NCBI RefSeq assembly: GCF_000426285.1
Contig: NZ_AUFB01000015.1
Location: 62,001-126,000, forward strand
DNA from: Rhizobium leucaenae USDA 9039
GTDB lineage: Bacteria > Pseudomonadota > Alphaproteobacteria > Rhizobiales > Rhizobiaceae
DNA length: 64,000 nucleotides
Direction: 5' to 3'
The position numbers were made by a program, and so were the translations under genes. Shown here piece by piece: positions 50,694-59,227 of the stretch. Below the pieces are notes generated by a model. The model did no database searches, was not told where the DNA came from, and saw only the letters and a program-made list of their open reading frames with translations. Each line of letters begins with the position of its first letter. Positions within the stretch are counted from its first letter, which is position 1.

Positions 50694-53278
50694 TCTGCTG
50701 CGACGGAGTGCGGCAATTCGGCGGAGGGAATCCGGCAGGTGACCGTGGTTCCCTTGCCCGGCTGGCTTTCGATCGAGACCTGGCCGTCATGCAGGCTGAC
50801 GAAGCTTTCGACGATGGAGAGACCGAGGCCGGCGCCGCTACGCTTGCCGCCCTTGCCGCTGGAGGCAAAGCGGTTGAACACCGTGCGCATGATCTCTTCC
50901 GGAATGCCCGGACCTTTATCGGCGACCGAGAAGACGAAATCCGTGCCTTCGCGCGCGCATCTGAGCTCAATCGTCGAGCCTTCCGGCGCGAAATTGGCAG
51001 CATTGGTCAGAAGCTTGAGCAATATCTGCTTCAGCCGCTGCTGATCCGCCACGACGGAACCGAGGTGGGCAGGCACGGTGATTTCCAGCGTCACGCCGCT
51101 TTCCTGCAGCCGATCGGCGATCTGCATCGACACTTCGTCGAGCAGGTCGTCCAATCCGATCTCGGAATAGTTCAGCCGCATGATGCCGGCATCGACGGTC
51201 GCAAGATCGAGAATGTCGTTGACCAGCGTCAGCAGCACAGAAGAGGAGGTGGAGATATGATCGATATATTCCGCCTGCCGGTCGTTCAGCGGCCCGATGC
51301 CCGGCGTCTTCAAAAGATCGGTAAAGCCGATGATGTTGGTCAGCGGCGAGCGCAGCTCGTAGGAAACATGCTGGACGAAATCGTTCTTCAGCTCGTCGGC
51401 CTTCAGCAGCGCCTCGTTCTTCTCGGTGAGCGCCCGCTCGGCCCGCACACTGTCGGTCTTGTTGACGAAGGTCAGCATGGTCTGCGCGTTCGGCAGCGGA
51501 ATGACCGCATAGTCGAGTACGAGGTTGGAATAAAGCTCCAGCGTGCCTTGCGACGACGGGCGCTCGTCGTCGAAGCTGGTAATCTGCTCCGCAAACCGCT
51601 TCCAGCCATCCGGCCGGTCGTAGGAAGGCGCGAAAGCCTCGGCGAGCGCCTGGATATGCGTGCCGGGCTTCGCCTGGGCCTCGGTGATGTTCCACAAAAT
51701 GCGGAATGCCGGATTGGAGAGGCGGATGCGGCCATCGGGGCCAAAGACGGCGACGCCTTCGGAGAGATGGTCGATGGTCTCGCCCTGCACCTTGACCAGC
51801 GTGTTGTAGCGCGTTTCGAGATCGACCTGCTCGGTCAGGTTCTCGAACACCCATGTGGCGCCGCCTTGCGGATGAGCGGTCGCGAAAACCCTGAGGGTCT
51901 GACCGTTCGGCAGGTGCCAGAGATCGGATTGCGTGTCGAGCGCGCGATAGACCGAGAGGACCCCGTCTTTCCAGGTCTTCCAGTTCAGTTGTTCCGGCAG
52001 CTTCTTGGCGCCGCGCAGCCGATCCAACAGCTCGCTGTTGTCAGGCTTCTTCTCGAGGAAGGCGATGTCGAGCTCCCAGAGCTGGACGAAGGCCTGATTG
52101 TAGAATTGCAGCCGCCGGTCGCCGTCGAAAATCGCGACCGGTGTCGCCAGATGATCGAGCGTCTCGGCATGGCTCTTCAACGTGCGCGCCAACTCGGCGC
52201 GAACCGCCTCGGCTTCCGAAACGTCGATGGCGATGCCTGCCGAACCGTCCGATGATTTGACGTCGATAACATCGAAGAAGGTACGGTTGCCGTGTACGAC
52301 GGTGGAAATCTTGTCGTGGAAGGGCGATTCCGGCGTGGTGGAGGCGCGGATGCGCTCGCGCGCCACGGTCGTCAGGAATTCCCGGCCTTCGCGGATGGCC
52401 TCATCCGGCGATACGGCCTCGACCGCCTCGCCATAGGCTTGGTTGACCCAGGTCAGCTTGCCGTCGGTATCGCGCCGCCAGACGGGCAGGTCGATGGCAT
52501 CGAGCAGATTCTGGAAAGCGGAGATCGAGGTCATCAGCCGGTCGCGCTCAATCTTCAGCTCGGCCAGTTCGGCGCGCAGATTGTTGAGCGCGATGAAGCG
52601 GACGAAGGCGCGGCCGCCGGAGATGCGCCCCTGTGCCTCCAATATCTCCTCGCGGTTCGTCTCGACCACCATATCAAAGCTCTGGCCACTGCCGCGCAGC
52701 TTGTCGATCGCCTTTTCCAGCTCGCCGGCCGACCAGGATTTCAGCCAGCGGCCGAAAGCGAGGAATTCGTTGTCCTGCGGCGCGCCGGTCTCGACAGGAA
52801 GTTGGCCAAGCAGCTCCGGCCGCGCGTTCTGGCCGTCCCAGATGACGATGCGCCGGTTCTTGTCGGCGATCAGTGCCTGATACTGCGAAATGCGCTGGTT
52901 GGCGTCCGACAGCGCCGTGCGGATCTCGCGGCTTTCATTTTCCATGTTGCCGCGTTGGCGGACCATCCATACGGTCGACAGAAGCGCCGCGGAAATCACG
53001 CCGATGATGACCGAAAAGACAACCATTTCAGAGGAGGTGAAGAGGCGGACTGCTGCCGGCGTGCCAGCGCTCGTCTGCGCCAGAACGGGACCCGCCAGGC
53101 CGCTGACGATGCCGCCGAAAACGCTGAAACGCAGCACGCGGGCCAATGAGGCCAACCGGCCTGCATCCGTCCGCCGCTTCGCTTGCGGTAAAAGCATACA
53201 TGCGCCGCCCTGCCGCCGCCGCGCGATCGCCGCTGGGGGTATCGCTGGCTCGGGCAGGCTGTCTTTCCCTTCAGACAT
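50690..53278 (-). CDS. divL: DivL-like cell-cycle PAS sensor kinase with Tyr in place of phospho-His
   Basis: An 862-residue membrane protein with a membrane segment near residues 83-107 (MVVFSVIIGVISAALLSTVW), several PAS-type domains (RLMTSISAFQNLLDAIDLPV, ATPVAIFDGDRRLQFYNQAF, GVAVFGPDGRIRLSNPAFRI) and a kinase core. The H-box is FVQHVSYELRSPLTNIIGF, so Tyr stands where HELRTP kinases have the phosphorylated His, as in Caulobacter DivL. ATPase boxes are LKQILLKLLTNAANFAPEG, VADKGPGIPEEI and SGAGLGLSIVESF. DivL acts with DivK and CckA to control CtrA. A start at M28 is possible. Confidence 0.88.
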   Translation of the reverse strand: MSEGKDSLPEPAIPPAAIARRRQGGACMLLPQAKRRTDAGRLASLARVLRFSVFGGIVSGLAGPVLAQTSAGTPAAVRLFTSSEMVVFSVIIGVISAALLSTVWMVRQRGNMENESREIRTALSDANQRISQYQALIADKNRRIVIWDGQNARPELLGQLPVETGAPQDNEFLAFGRWLKSWSAGELEKAIDKLRGSGQSFDMVVETNREEILEAQGRISGGRAFVRFIALNNLRAELAELKIERDRLMTSISAFQNLLDAIDLPVWRRDTDGKLTWVNQAYGEAVEAVSPDEAIREGREFLTTVARERIRASTTPESPFHDKISTVVHGNRTFFDVIDVKSSDGSAGIAIDVSEAEAVRAELARTLKSHAETLDHLATPVAIFDGDRRLQFYNQAFVQLWELDIAFLEKKPDNSELLDRLRGAKKLPEQLNWKTWKDGVLSVYRALDTQSDLWHLPNGQTLRVFATAHPQGGATWVFENLTEQVDLETRYNTLVKVQGETIDHLSEGVAVFGPDGRIRLSNPAFRILWNITEAQAKPGTHIQALAEAFAPSYDRPDGWKRFAEQITSFDDERPSSQGTLELYSNLVLDYAVIPLPNAQTMLTFVNKTDSVRAERALTEKNEALLKADELKNDFVQHVSYELRSPLTNIIGFTDLLKTPGIGPLNDRQAEYIDHISTSSSVLLTLVNDILDLATVDAGIMRLNYSEIGLDDLLDEVSMQIADRLQESGVTLEITVPAHLGSVVADQQRLKQILLKLLTNAANFAPEGSTIELRCAREGTDFVFSVADKGPGIPEEIMRTVFNRFASSGKGGKRSGAGLGLSIVESFVSLHDGQVSIESQPGKGTTVTCRIPSAELPHSVAAE

Positions 53279-53301
53279 AAGCGGTCTGTCTCCGTCCTTC
53301 A

Positions 53302-53416
53302 GAGCATGATGCCGAAAAGTGTAAGCGGTTTTCGGACGACATCATGCTCTACTTATTTGATTGTAGAGCGGATTCAGATTTTAGGTCGTGTCGACCTAAA
53401 ATCATCCGACTCTACT
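53302..53416. repeat. Rhizobium-type intergenic palindromic element, copy B
   Basis: GAGCATGATG at 53302-53311 with CCGAAAA pairs with TTTTCGG and CATCATGCTC at 53341-53349. A second palindrome follows (TAGAGCGGATTCAGATTTTA, then TTTAGGTCG/CGACCTAAA, ending GACTCTA). It lies in the 317-bp gap between divL and ahcY, just upstream of the divL start. The copy at 59118 shares both modules closely. Confidence 0.8.
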
Positions 53417-53530
53417 GTGCCGCATCTCGACAAGACATCCCATTTTCATGGCTCCGGGCATGCCCGGTTCGTCACGAATCAAGTCTTAAAACAATACTGC
53501 CTAAGGGAATCGCCGGGAAGGGAGCCGGCC

Positions 53531-53566
53531 AAAAAATAAGCCCCGGCATTTGTCAATGCCGGGGCC
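53531..53566 (-). terminator. intrinsic terminator of ahcY
   Basis: On the minus strand, GCCCCGGCATT and AATGCCGGGGC arms with a four-base loop (53540-53565) are followed by TTATTTTTTGG. Confidence 0.88.
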
Positions 53567-53595
53567 ACAAGATATTGTGGATATCGATCGTAAGA

Positions 53596-54996
53596 TCAGT
53601 ATCTGTAGTGGTCAGACTTGAACGGACCCTGCGGAGTGACGCCGATATAGGCAGCCTGTTCGCCAGAAAGCTCCGTCAATTTCACGCCGAGCTTGTTGAG
53701 ATGCAGGCGAGCAACCTTTTCGTCGAGGTGCTTCGGCAGCACGTAGACCTGGTTCTGGTACTGGCCGGGCTTGGTGAAGAGCTCGATCTGCGCCAGCGTC
53801 TGATTGGTGAAGGAAGCCGACATGACGAAGGAGGGATGCCCGGTAGCATTGCCGAGGTTCAGCAGGCGGCCTTCCGACAGCAGGATGATGCGGTTGCCCT
53901 TGGCGAACTCGATCATGTCGACCTGCGGCTTGATGTTCGTCCACTTGAGGTTACGCAGCGCCGCAACCTGGATCTCGTTGTCGAAGTGGCCGATGTTGCC
54001 GACGATCGCCATGTCCTTCATCGCGCGCATATGGTCGATCCGGATGACGTCCTTGTTGCCGGTGGTGGTGATGAAGATGTCGGCGCTGGAGACGACGTCT
54101 TCGAGCTGAACCACTTCATAGCCATCCATGGCAGCCTGCAGGGCGCAGATCGGATCGACTTCCGTGACCTTGACGCGCGCGCCGGCGCCCGAAAGCGAAG
54201 CAGCCGAACCCTTGCCGACGTCGCCATAGCCGCAGACGACGGCAACCTTGCCGGCCATCATCACGTCGGTAGCGCGGCGAATGCCGTCGACCAGCGATTC
54301 CTTGCAGCCGTACTTATTGTCGAACTTCGACTTGGTGACGCTGTCGTTGACGTTGATCGCCGGGAAGGGCAGCAGGCCCTTCTGGCTGAGTTGATAGAGG
54401 CGGTTGACGCCGGTGGTGGTTTCTTCGGTAACGCCCTTGATGGCTTCGCGCTGCTTGGTGAACCAGCCCGGCGATGCCTGAAGGCGCTTCTTGATCTGCG
54501 CGAAAAGGATTTCCTCTTCTTCCGAATGCGGATTGGAGAGCACGTCCTCACCGGCTTCGGCGCGGGCGCCGAGCAGGATGTACATGGTGGCGTCGCCGCC
54601 ATCGTCGAGGATCATGTTGGAAACGCCGCCATCGGTCCACTGGAAGATCTTGTCGGTGTAGGTCCAGTAGTCTTCGAGGCTTTCGCCCTTGATGGCGAAG
54701 ACAGGCACGCCGGAGGCGGCGATTGCGGCGGCGGCATGGTCCTGCGTCGAGAAGATGTTGCAGGATGCCCAGCGGACCTCTGCGCCGAGTGCCACCAGCG
54801 TCTCGATCAGAACGGCTGTCTGGATCGTCATGTGCAGCGAACCGGTGATGCGTGCGCCCTTCAGCGGCTGCGCTTCGCCGAACTCGGCGCGGCAGGCCAT
54901 CAGGCCCGGCATTTCGGTTTCGGCGATCGTGATTTCCTTGCGGCCGAAGTCGGCAAGGCCGATATCCGCGACGATGTAGTCCTTTTCAGTGCTCAT
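53596..54996 (-). CDS. ahcY: adenosylhomocysteinase
   Basis: A 466-residue NAD-dependent enzyme that splits S-adenosylhomocysteine into adenosine and homocysteine. It begins MSTEKDYIVADIGLADFGRK. Motifs are MPGLMACRAEFGEAQPLKGA, SLHMTIQTAVLIETLVALGA, SCNIFSTQDHAAAAIAASGV, the NAD loop VVCGYGDVGKGSAASLSGAG and the C-terminal GPFKSDHYRY. The length with the usual 40-residue insertion fits proteobacterial forms. The start is ATG 54994-54996. A palindromic operator lies 130 bp upstream. Confidence 0.97.
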   Translation of the reverse strand: MSTEKDYIVADIGLADFGRKEITIAETEMPGLMACRAEFGEAQPLKGARITGSLHMTIQTAVLIETLVALGAEVRWASCNIFSTQDHAAAAIAASGVPVFAIKGESLEDYWTYTDKIFQWTDGGVSNMILDDGGDATMYILLGARAEAGEDVLSNPHSEEEEILFAQIKKRLQASPGWFTKQREAIKGVTEETTTGVNRLYQLSQKGLLPFPAINVNDSVTKSKFDNKYGCKESLVDGIRRATDVMMAGKVAVVCGYGDVGKGSAASLSGAGARVKVTEVDPICALQAAMDGYEVVQLEDVVSSADIFITTTGNKDVIRIDHMRAMKDMAIVGNIGHFDNEIQVAALRNLKWTNIKPQVDMIEFAKGNRIILLSEGRLLNLGNATGHPSFVMSASFTNQTLAQIELFTKPGQYQNQVYVLPKHLDEKVARLHLNKLGVKLTELSGEQAAYIGVTPQGPFKSDHYRY

Positions 54997-55124
54997 GAAG
55001 GTCTCCAGCCTGAACGATGCGAACGGACCACAGGCGAACGCCTCGGCCGAATGCAACTAGAATTGCACGCTGACAGCGTGTGGGATGATGCCGTGTAGCA
55101 GGCTTCAGGCCCGAAATCAATGTT

Positions 55125-55154
55125 GATATAAAGAAGTCTTTATATCTTTATATC
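55125..55154. promoter_or_regulatory. SahR-like operator upstream of ahcY
   Basis: GATATAAAGA (55125-55134) and TCTTTATATC (55137-55146) form a perfect 10-bp inverted repeat with a two-base spacer. A third half-site TCTTTATATC at 55145-55154 overlaps it by two bases. AT-rich palindromes of this kind in front of SAH-cycle genes are known targets of the ArsR-family regulator SahR in proteobacteria; identity of the regulator here is inferred. Confidence 0.65.
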
Positions 55155-55285
55155 GATCGATTTCAGAGCCGCCTGGCGATGGCAGAACGCCGACGCTCTG
55201 CCAACCCATCCGATTGGAGCGCAAGATTCGGATTGCGTGGTTCACGGTGGCTGGCAAACTCGGCTTTTCACGCGAGGGAAGCGCC

Positions 55286-55915
55286 ATGCTCAGACTTCAT
55301 GATTATCTGCCATCACAAAACGGCTGGAAAGCCCGGGTTCTGCTTGGCCTGCTCGAAATTCCCTATACCAGCCGCCTCGTCTCGATTTTTGAAGGTGAGA
55401 GCCGCACTGACGCTTTCCTGGATCTCAATCCGGTGGGCGCCGTTCCCGTTCTCGAGCTGGAAGATGGACGTGCGATCGCTGAATCGAACGCAATCCTCAC
55501 CTACCTCGCCGGGGGCACGTCCTTTCTGCCGGCTGACCGCTACCAGCGCGCCAAGGTCATGCAATGGCTGTTCTTCGAGCAATACCATATCGAGCCGGTC
55601 ATCGGCTCACTGCGCTTCTGGACACTGACTGGCCGGATGGAACGCAATCAGAATTTGGTCTCAGGGAAGCGCGAAGCCGCAGCCCGCGCCCTCACTGCAA
55701 TGGAACGCAGCCTAGCCGGTCTTTCGTTTCTTGTCGGGAATGATTTGTCGATCGCAGATATAGCCGTCTACGCCTATAGCCACCGGGCCGCGGATTGCGG
55801 CTTTCCCCTGATCGAGTATCCGGCAGTCGCTGCCTGGTCCGGCCGTGTTCGAGATGCCATCGGTCCCGGCTATCCCGTGCACCCCTATAGCATCGATCCG
55901 CATTCCGGCGGTTGA
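55286..55915 (+). CDS. glutathione S-transferase family protein
   Basis: A 209-residue cytosolic GST. The thioredoxin-fold N-terminal domain begins MLRLHDYLPSQNGWKARVLL, with the usual FLDLNPVGAVPVLELEDGRA and IAESNAILTYLAGGTSFLPA (cis-Pro and Glu/Ser glutathione contacts). The C-terminal helical domain carries LVGNDLSIADIAVYAYSHRA. Substrate unknown. The start is ATG 55286 after GAGGGAAG. It is divergent from ahcY across a 289-bp gap that holds the SahR-like site and nothing else recognised. Confidence 0.9.
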   Translation: MLRLHDYLPSQNGWKARVLLGLLEIPYTSRLVSIFEGESRTDAFLDLNPVGAVPVLELEDGRAIAESNAILTYLAGGTSFLPADRYQRAKVMQWLFFEQYHIEPVIGSLRFWTLTGRMERNQNLVSGKREAAARALTAMERSLAGLSFLVGNDLSIADIAVYAYSHRAADCGFPLIEYPAVAAWSGRVRDAIGPGYPVHPYSIDPHSGG

Positions 55916-55940
55916 AGCAGGGCAGGCGCAGGGACGAGGA

Positions 55941-56216
55941 TTACATTTCCTCGCCGAACTTGTCGGCGACCAGGCGATCCAGCGCATCGAGTGCCTCGGC
56001 GGCCTGGATGCCGCTGGCGGTGACGAGCACGCTGCAGCCGGGGCTTGCGGCAAGCATCATCAGGCCCATGATCGAGTTGCCGCCGACCGTGGTTCCGTCC
56101 CTCGAGACGGTGATGGTGGCGTCGTAGGCTTCGACGGTCTGTACGAATTTGGCGGAAGCGCGGGCATGCAGGCCGCGTTTGTTGATGATCAGAAGTTCCC
56201 GGGAAAGTTCCGTCAT
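55941..56216 (-). CDS. HPr family phosphocarrier protein
   Basis: A 91-residue phosphocarrier of the PTS. The active-site histidine is H17 in INKRGLHARASAKFVQTVEA, and the regulatory serine lies in GGNSIMGLMMLAASPG, the site that HPr kinase phosphorylates. It begins MTELSREL. The frame is open upstream to 56255, but that part is not conserved. It lies 19 bp after the EIIA gene in the hprK-EIIA-HPr run. No PTS permease (EIIB/EIIC) is seen, so the role is probably regulatory. Confidence 0.94.
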   Translation of the reverse strand: MTELSRELLIINKRGLHARASAKFVQTVEAYDATITVSRDGTTVGGNSIMGLMMLAASPGCSVLVTASGIQAAEALDALDRLVADKFGEEM

Positions 56217-56235
56217 AGGCGGGATGCTTGTCTCG

Positions 56236-56637
56236 TCATTTGCCGCTGAGTACACGGCTGGCCACGTTTATGTACTTGCGTCCGGCCTCGGAAGCTTCAA
56301 CCAGAGCCTTCTCCATGTTGTTGTCGCCCCGTACGCCCGCAAGCTTTATTAGCATCGGCAGATTGACGCCGGCAATAACCTCTGTGTGGCCGCTATTCAT
56401 GACCGAGATCGCGAGATTGGAAGGAGTGCCGCCGAACATATCGGTAAGAATGATGACCCCGTGCCCGTCGTCGGCGCCCGCAACGGCTTGGAGGATATCC
56501 TGCCGCCGCTTGTCCATGTCGTCTTCGGGACCAATGCATACCGTCTCTATGAACTTCTGCGGACCAACGACATGCTCGACGGCATGCCGAAACTCTTCAG
56601 CCAGCTTGCCATGAGTGACAAGCACAAGTCCGATCAT
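56236..56637 (-). CDS. PTS EIIA component, mannose (Man) family
   Basis: A 133-residue EIIA-Man domain. The phosphorylated histidine is H9 in MIGLVLVTHGKLAEEFRHAV. Also typical are GVIILTDMFGGTPSNLAISV and TEVIAGVNLPMLIKLAGVRG. The start is ATG 56635-56637. A free EIIA-Man domain next to HPr and a short HPr kinase is a conserved alphaproteobacterial arrangement used for signalling, not sugar uptake. The 150 bp before it, after hprK, hold no gene. Confidence 0.93.
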   Translation of the reverse strand: MIGLVLVTHGKLAEEFRHAVEHVVGPQKFIETVCIGPEDDMDKRRQDILQAVAGADDGHGVIILTDMFGGTPSNLAISVMNSGHTEVIAGVNLPMLIKLAGVRGDNNMEKALVEASEAGRKYINVASRVLSGK

Positions 56638-56787
56638 GATATTACTGCTCCCATCGCACATAAACAGGTGGCCCATATCGCAATGCAGCAATGTCGTCCA
56701 CCGGTGGGGGGACATCTTGGCGATGAAAAGACGAAGTGCAAGCTTAAAATATGATATTTGGGCGGCTGCGGGGGCCTAAATGGCCGA

Positions 56788-57240
56788 TTAACCCAAACTG
56801 ATGATGGTTTTCGCCATAATCACGGCGAGCGGATTCGCTGATGTTGCGGACAGGCGGATCAGCGGCAGGCGGATGGATTCCGTAACATCGGCCTTTTCGT
56901 CTTCCGGGGGAAGCCGCTCGGCCGTCGCCGGATCGACCGGACGTATGGCGCAATGCATTTCAGCCTCGGAAACATATGGAAGCCGGACGATGCCGGTATA
57001 GCGGATCTCCATCAGGCCGGCGATTGAAGGCGGGCATTCGGCGATGACGGCACCATCACGTTGCGTGATGAAGACCTGATCGTCGGCCACCAACGCTGCG
57101 GAAAGCCCAAGCGGCTTGGCGGCCGCGAGGCAAGCAAAGGCGAGCGAGGACTTGCCGCTGCCCGATGGCCCCAAAAACAGCAGGCCGGTCTTGCCGATGA
57201 CGATCGCCGTCCCGTGCACATTGGTCGCTTTGCCGCTCAT
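56788..57240 (-). CDS. hprK: HPr kinase/phosphorylase, short alphaproteobacterial form
   Basis: A 150-residue protein with only the catalytic domain of HprK. Walker A is LLFLGPSGSGKSSLAFACLA near residues 20-39, followed by ALVADDQVFITQRDGAVIAE and IAGLMEIRYTGIVRLPYV, the family signature region. The N-terminal half of Firmicutes HprK (about 130 residues) is absent, as is usual in alphaproteobacteria. It would phosphorylate the serine of the HPr encoded two genes on. It overlaps chvG by 4 bp (ATGA). Confidence 0.92.
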   Translation of the reverse strand: MSGKATNVHGTAIVIGKTGLLFLGPSGSGKSSLAFACLAAAKPLGLSAALVADDQVFITQRDGAVIAECPPSIAGLMEIRYTGIVRLPYVSEAEMHCAIRPVDPATAERLPPEDEKADVTESIRLPLIRLSATSANPLAVIMAKTIISLG

Positions 57241-59075
57241 GCCGGTGTTTCGGCCGGCAACGACAGGATGAAGCGGGCGCCGAGCAACGCTGCGCCATCA
57301 CCGTCGACGATGTTTTCGGCACGCAGGGATCCGCCATGCGCCTCGGCGATCTGCCGGCTGATCGACAGGCCCAAACCGGAATTCTGCCCGAAACCTTCCG
57401 CTTCCGGCCGGTCGGTGTAGAAGCGCTCGAAAATACGGTCGATATTTTCCGCCTGGATGCCCGGCCCGTTGTCCTCGACATAGATGACGCAGCGCGTTCT
57501 GGTGCGCGTCAGCCTCACCGTGATCTTTCCGGTATCCTTCGCAACGAAGGAGCGGGCGTTTTCAATGAGGTTGGTGACGATCTGGCCGATACGCAGGTCG
57601 TGGCCGTCGATGGTGAACTTGGTTTTCGCGCCCGGCTTGCGATCGACGATGTAATCAATCTCGACCGCCTTCTTCGTATGGCCGACCTGCCGGGAAATAT
57701 CGATCATGTCGCGCAGCAGCACTTCGAGATCGAGCGATTTCGCATCGGAGCGGGCAAGCTCGGCGTCGAGGCGGGACGCATCGGAAATATCGCTGATCAG
57801 CCGGTCGAGGCGGCGCACGTCGTGCTGGATCACATCCATCAACCGCTTCTTGGAATCGTCGCTCTTGGCAAGCGGCAACGTCTCGACGGCGCTGCGCAGC
57901 GATGTCAGCGGGTTTTTCAGTTCGTGGCTGACGTCGGCGGCAAAACTTTCGATCGCGTCGATGCGATCATAGAGCGCTGAGGTCATGTCGCGCAGCGCGA
58001 TCGATAGATTGCCGATTTCGTCCTGACGGGCGGAGAAATCCGGAATTTCCTCGCGCTCCTTCGCGCCGCCCCGGCGCACCCGGATAGCGGCCGCCGAAAG
58101 CCGGCGCAGCGGATTGGCGATGGTTGAGGACAGAAGCAGCGACAGAACGACGTTGACCAGGGTCGCGACACCGAAGACGCGCATGATCGCCAGGCGCTCG
58201 GCATGGACGATCTTGTCGATATCGCCGGCCTGCGTCGACAGCAGCAGCACTCCGAGCACGGCGCGGAACCGCTGGATGGGCACGGCCACCGAGACGATCA
58301 GCTCACCTTTTTCCGTGGTGCGCACCACGGCGCCGCGCACGCCGGTCAGCGCGTTCATCACCTCCGGATAGATCGAACCGTCACCGCCCGGCGCTTCCTT
58401 ATAAACCGGCAGGTTGCCCGGCTGCAGCATCTTGTTGAGCAGGCCGCTGAACCAGTCGGACCAGCTCTGTGCCGCGTCTTCCACCGGCGGCAGATCGTAG
58501 CGCAGCACCTGGCCGCGCGAATAGAGGTGACGGCTGTCGAGCAGCAGATTGGCATCGGCGTCGAAGATGCGGGCACGGGTGCGCGTCGGCGAGATCAGCC
58601 GCGTCAGCACCGGCGCCACCTTCTCCGGATCGATCGGGAATTCCAGATCCTCATCGTTCGGAACGGGCGTGATGCTCTGCCCTGCCTGCAGTTCCAAGAG
58701 TTTCTGCGGGTCGATGGTGATGGAATTGGTATCGACCGAGGCCGATGCCGAGACGGCACCGGCGATGATCTCGCCCTGGGTCAGCAGGCTCTCGACGCGG
58801 GCGTCGATCAGGCCCTCGCGGAACTGATTGAGATAGAGGATGCCGCCGACGAGAACTACGAGGGCAGCCAAATTGAAGAACAGGATGCGTCGCGTCAGGC
58901 TCGAGAAGACGGCATTGCCGAAGATGCGGCGGATCAGCGTGAAAGGGTGAGTCCACCGGCGGCGGGCGATTCTGACATCGCTCGGGCTTTCCGTGTCGTC
59001 GATATCTCTATCTTGCACCAGTTGTGCCAAGCCAACGGCCCTTTCGAAGAACAGGATCGGCGATCCTGTCCGCAT
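57237..59075 (-). CDS. chvG: ChvG/ExoS-type sensor histidine kinase
   Basis: A 612-residue membrane sensor, called ChvG in Agrobacterium and ExoS in Sinorhizobium. Two membrane segments, ILFFNLAALVVLVGGILYLN near residues 66-85 and VFGVATLVNVVLSLLLSSTI, flank a periplasmic sensor domain. Then come HAMP, the H-box FAADVSHELKNPLTSLRSAV, and the ATPase boxes IVTNLIENARSF, VEDNGPGIQAENI and GFGQNSGLGLSISRQIA. It responds to acid and envelope stress via ChvI. The start is uncertain: ATG 59075, or GTG 59018 nineteen codons in. Confidence 0.94.
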   Translation of the reverse strand: MRTGSPILFFERAVGLAQLVQDRDIDDTESPSDVRIARRRWTHPFTLIRRIFGNAVFSSLTRRILFFNLAALVVLVGGILYLNQFREGLIDARVESLLTQGEIIAGAVSASASVDTNSITIDPQKLLELQAGQSITPVPNDEDLEFPIDPEKVAPVLTRLISPTRTRARIFDADANLLLDSRHLYSRGQVLRYDLPPVEDAAQSWSDWFSGLLNKMLQPGNLPVYKEAPGGDGSIYPEVMNALTGVRGAVVRTTEKGELIVSVAVPIQRFRAVLGVLLLSTQAGDIDKIVHAERLAIMRVFGVATLVNVVLSLLLSSTIANPLRRLSAAAIRVRRGGAKEREEIPDFSARQDEIGNLSIALRDMTSALYDRIDAIESFAADVSHELKNPLTSLRSAVETLPLAKSDDSKKRLMDVIQHDVRRLDRLISDISDASRLDAELARSDAKSLDLEVLLRDMIDISRQVGHTKKAVEIDYIVDRKPGAKTKFTIDGHDLRIGQIVTNLIENARSFVAKDTGKITVRLTRTRTRCVIYVEDNGPGIQAENIDRIFERFYTDRPEAEGFGQNSGLGLSISRQIAEAHGGSLRAENIVDGDGAALLGARFILSLPAETPA

Positions 59076-59117
59076 GCTCTTATTCCATTGTCCGCCGCAT
59101 GGTCCAGTGAACTATCC

Positions 59118-59227
59118 GAGCATGATGCCGAAAGTGCCAGGGGATTTCCGACGACATCATGCTCTATTCTTTGATCCCAGAGCAGATTCAGATTTTAAGT
59201 CGATCGACCTGAAATCATGTGGCTCTA
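59118..59227. repeat. Rhizobium-type intergenic palindromic element, copy C
   Basis: GAGCATGATGCCGAAA pairs with TTTCCG...CATCATGCTC in the first module. The second module starts AGAGCAGATTCAGATTTTAA and contains GTCGATCGAC. It fills the gap between chvG and chvI, and its last bases supply the chvI stop codon (59225-59227). It is close in sequence to copy B at 53302. Confidence 0.82.

Noticed and set aside
53344..55098. 584-residue open frame antisense to ahcY
   Set aside because: Shadow of the ahcY codon pattern; no recognisable domain and no ribosome site, while ahcY is certain.
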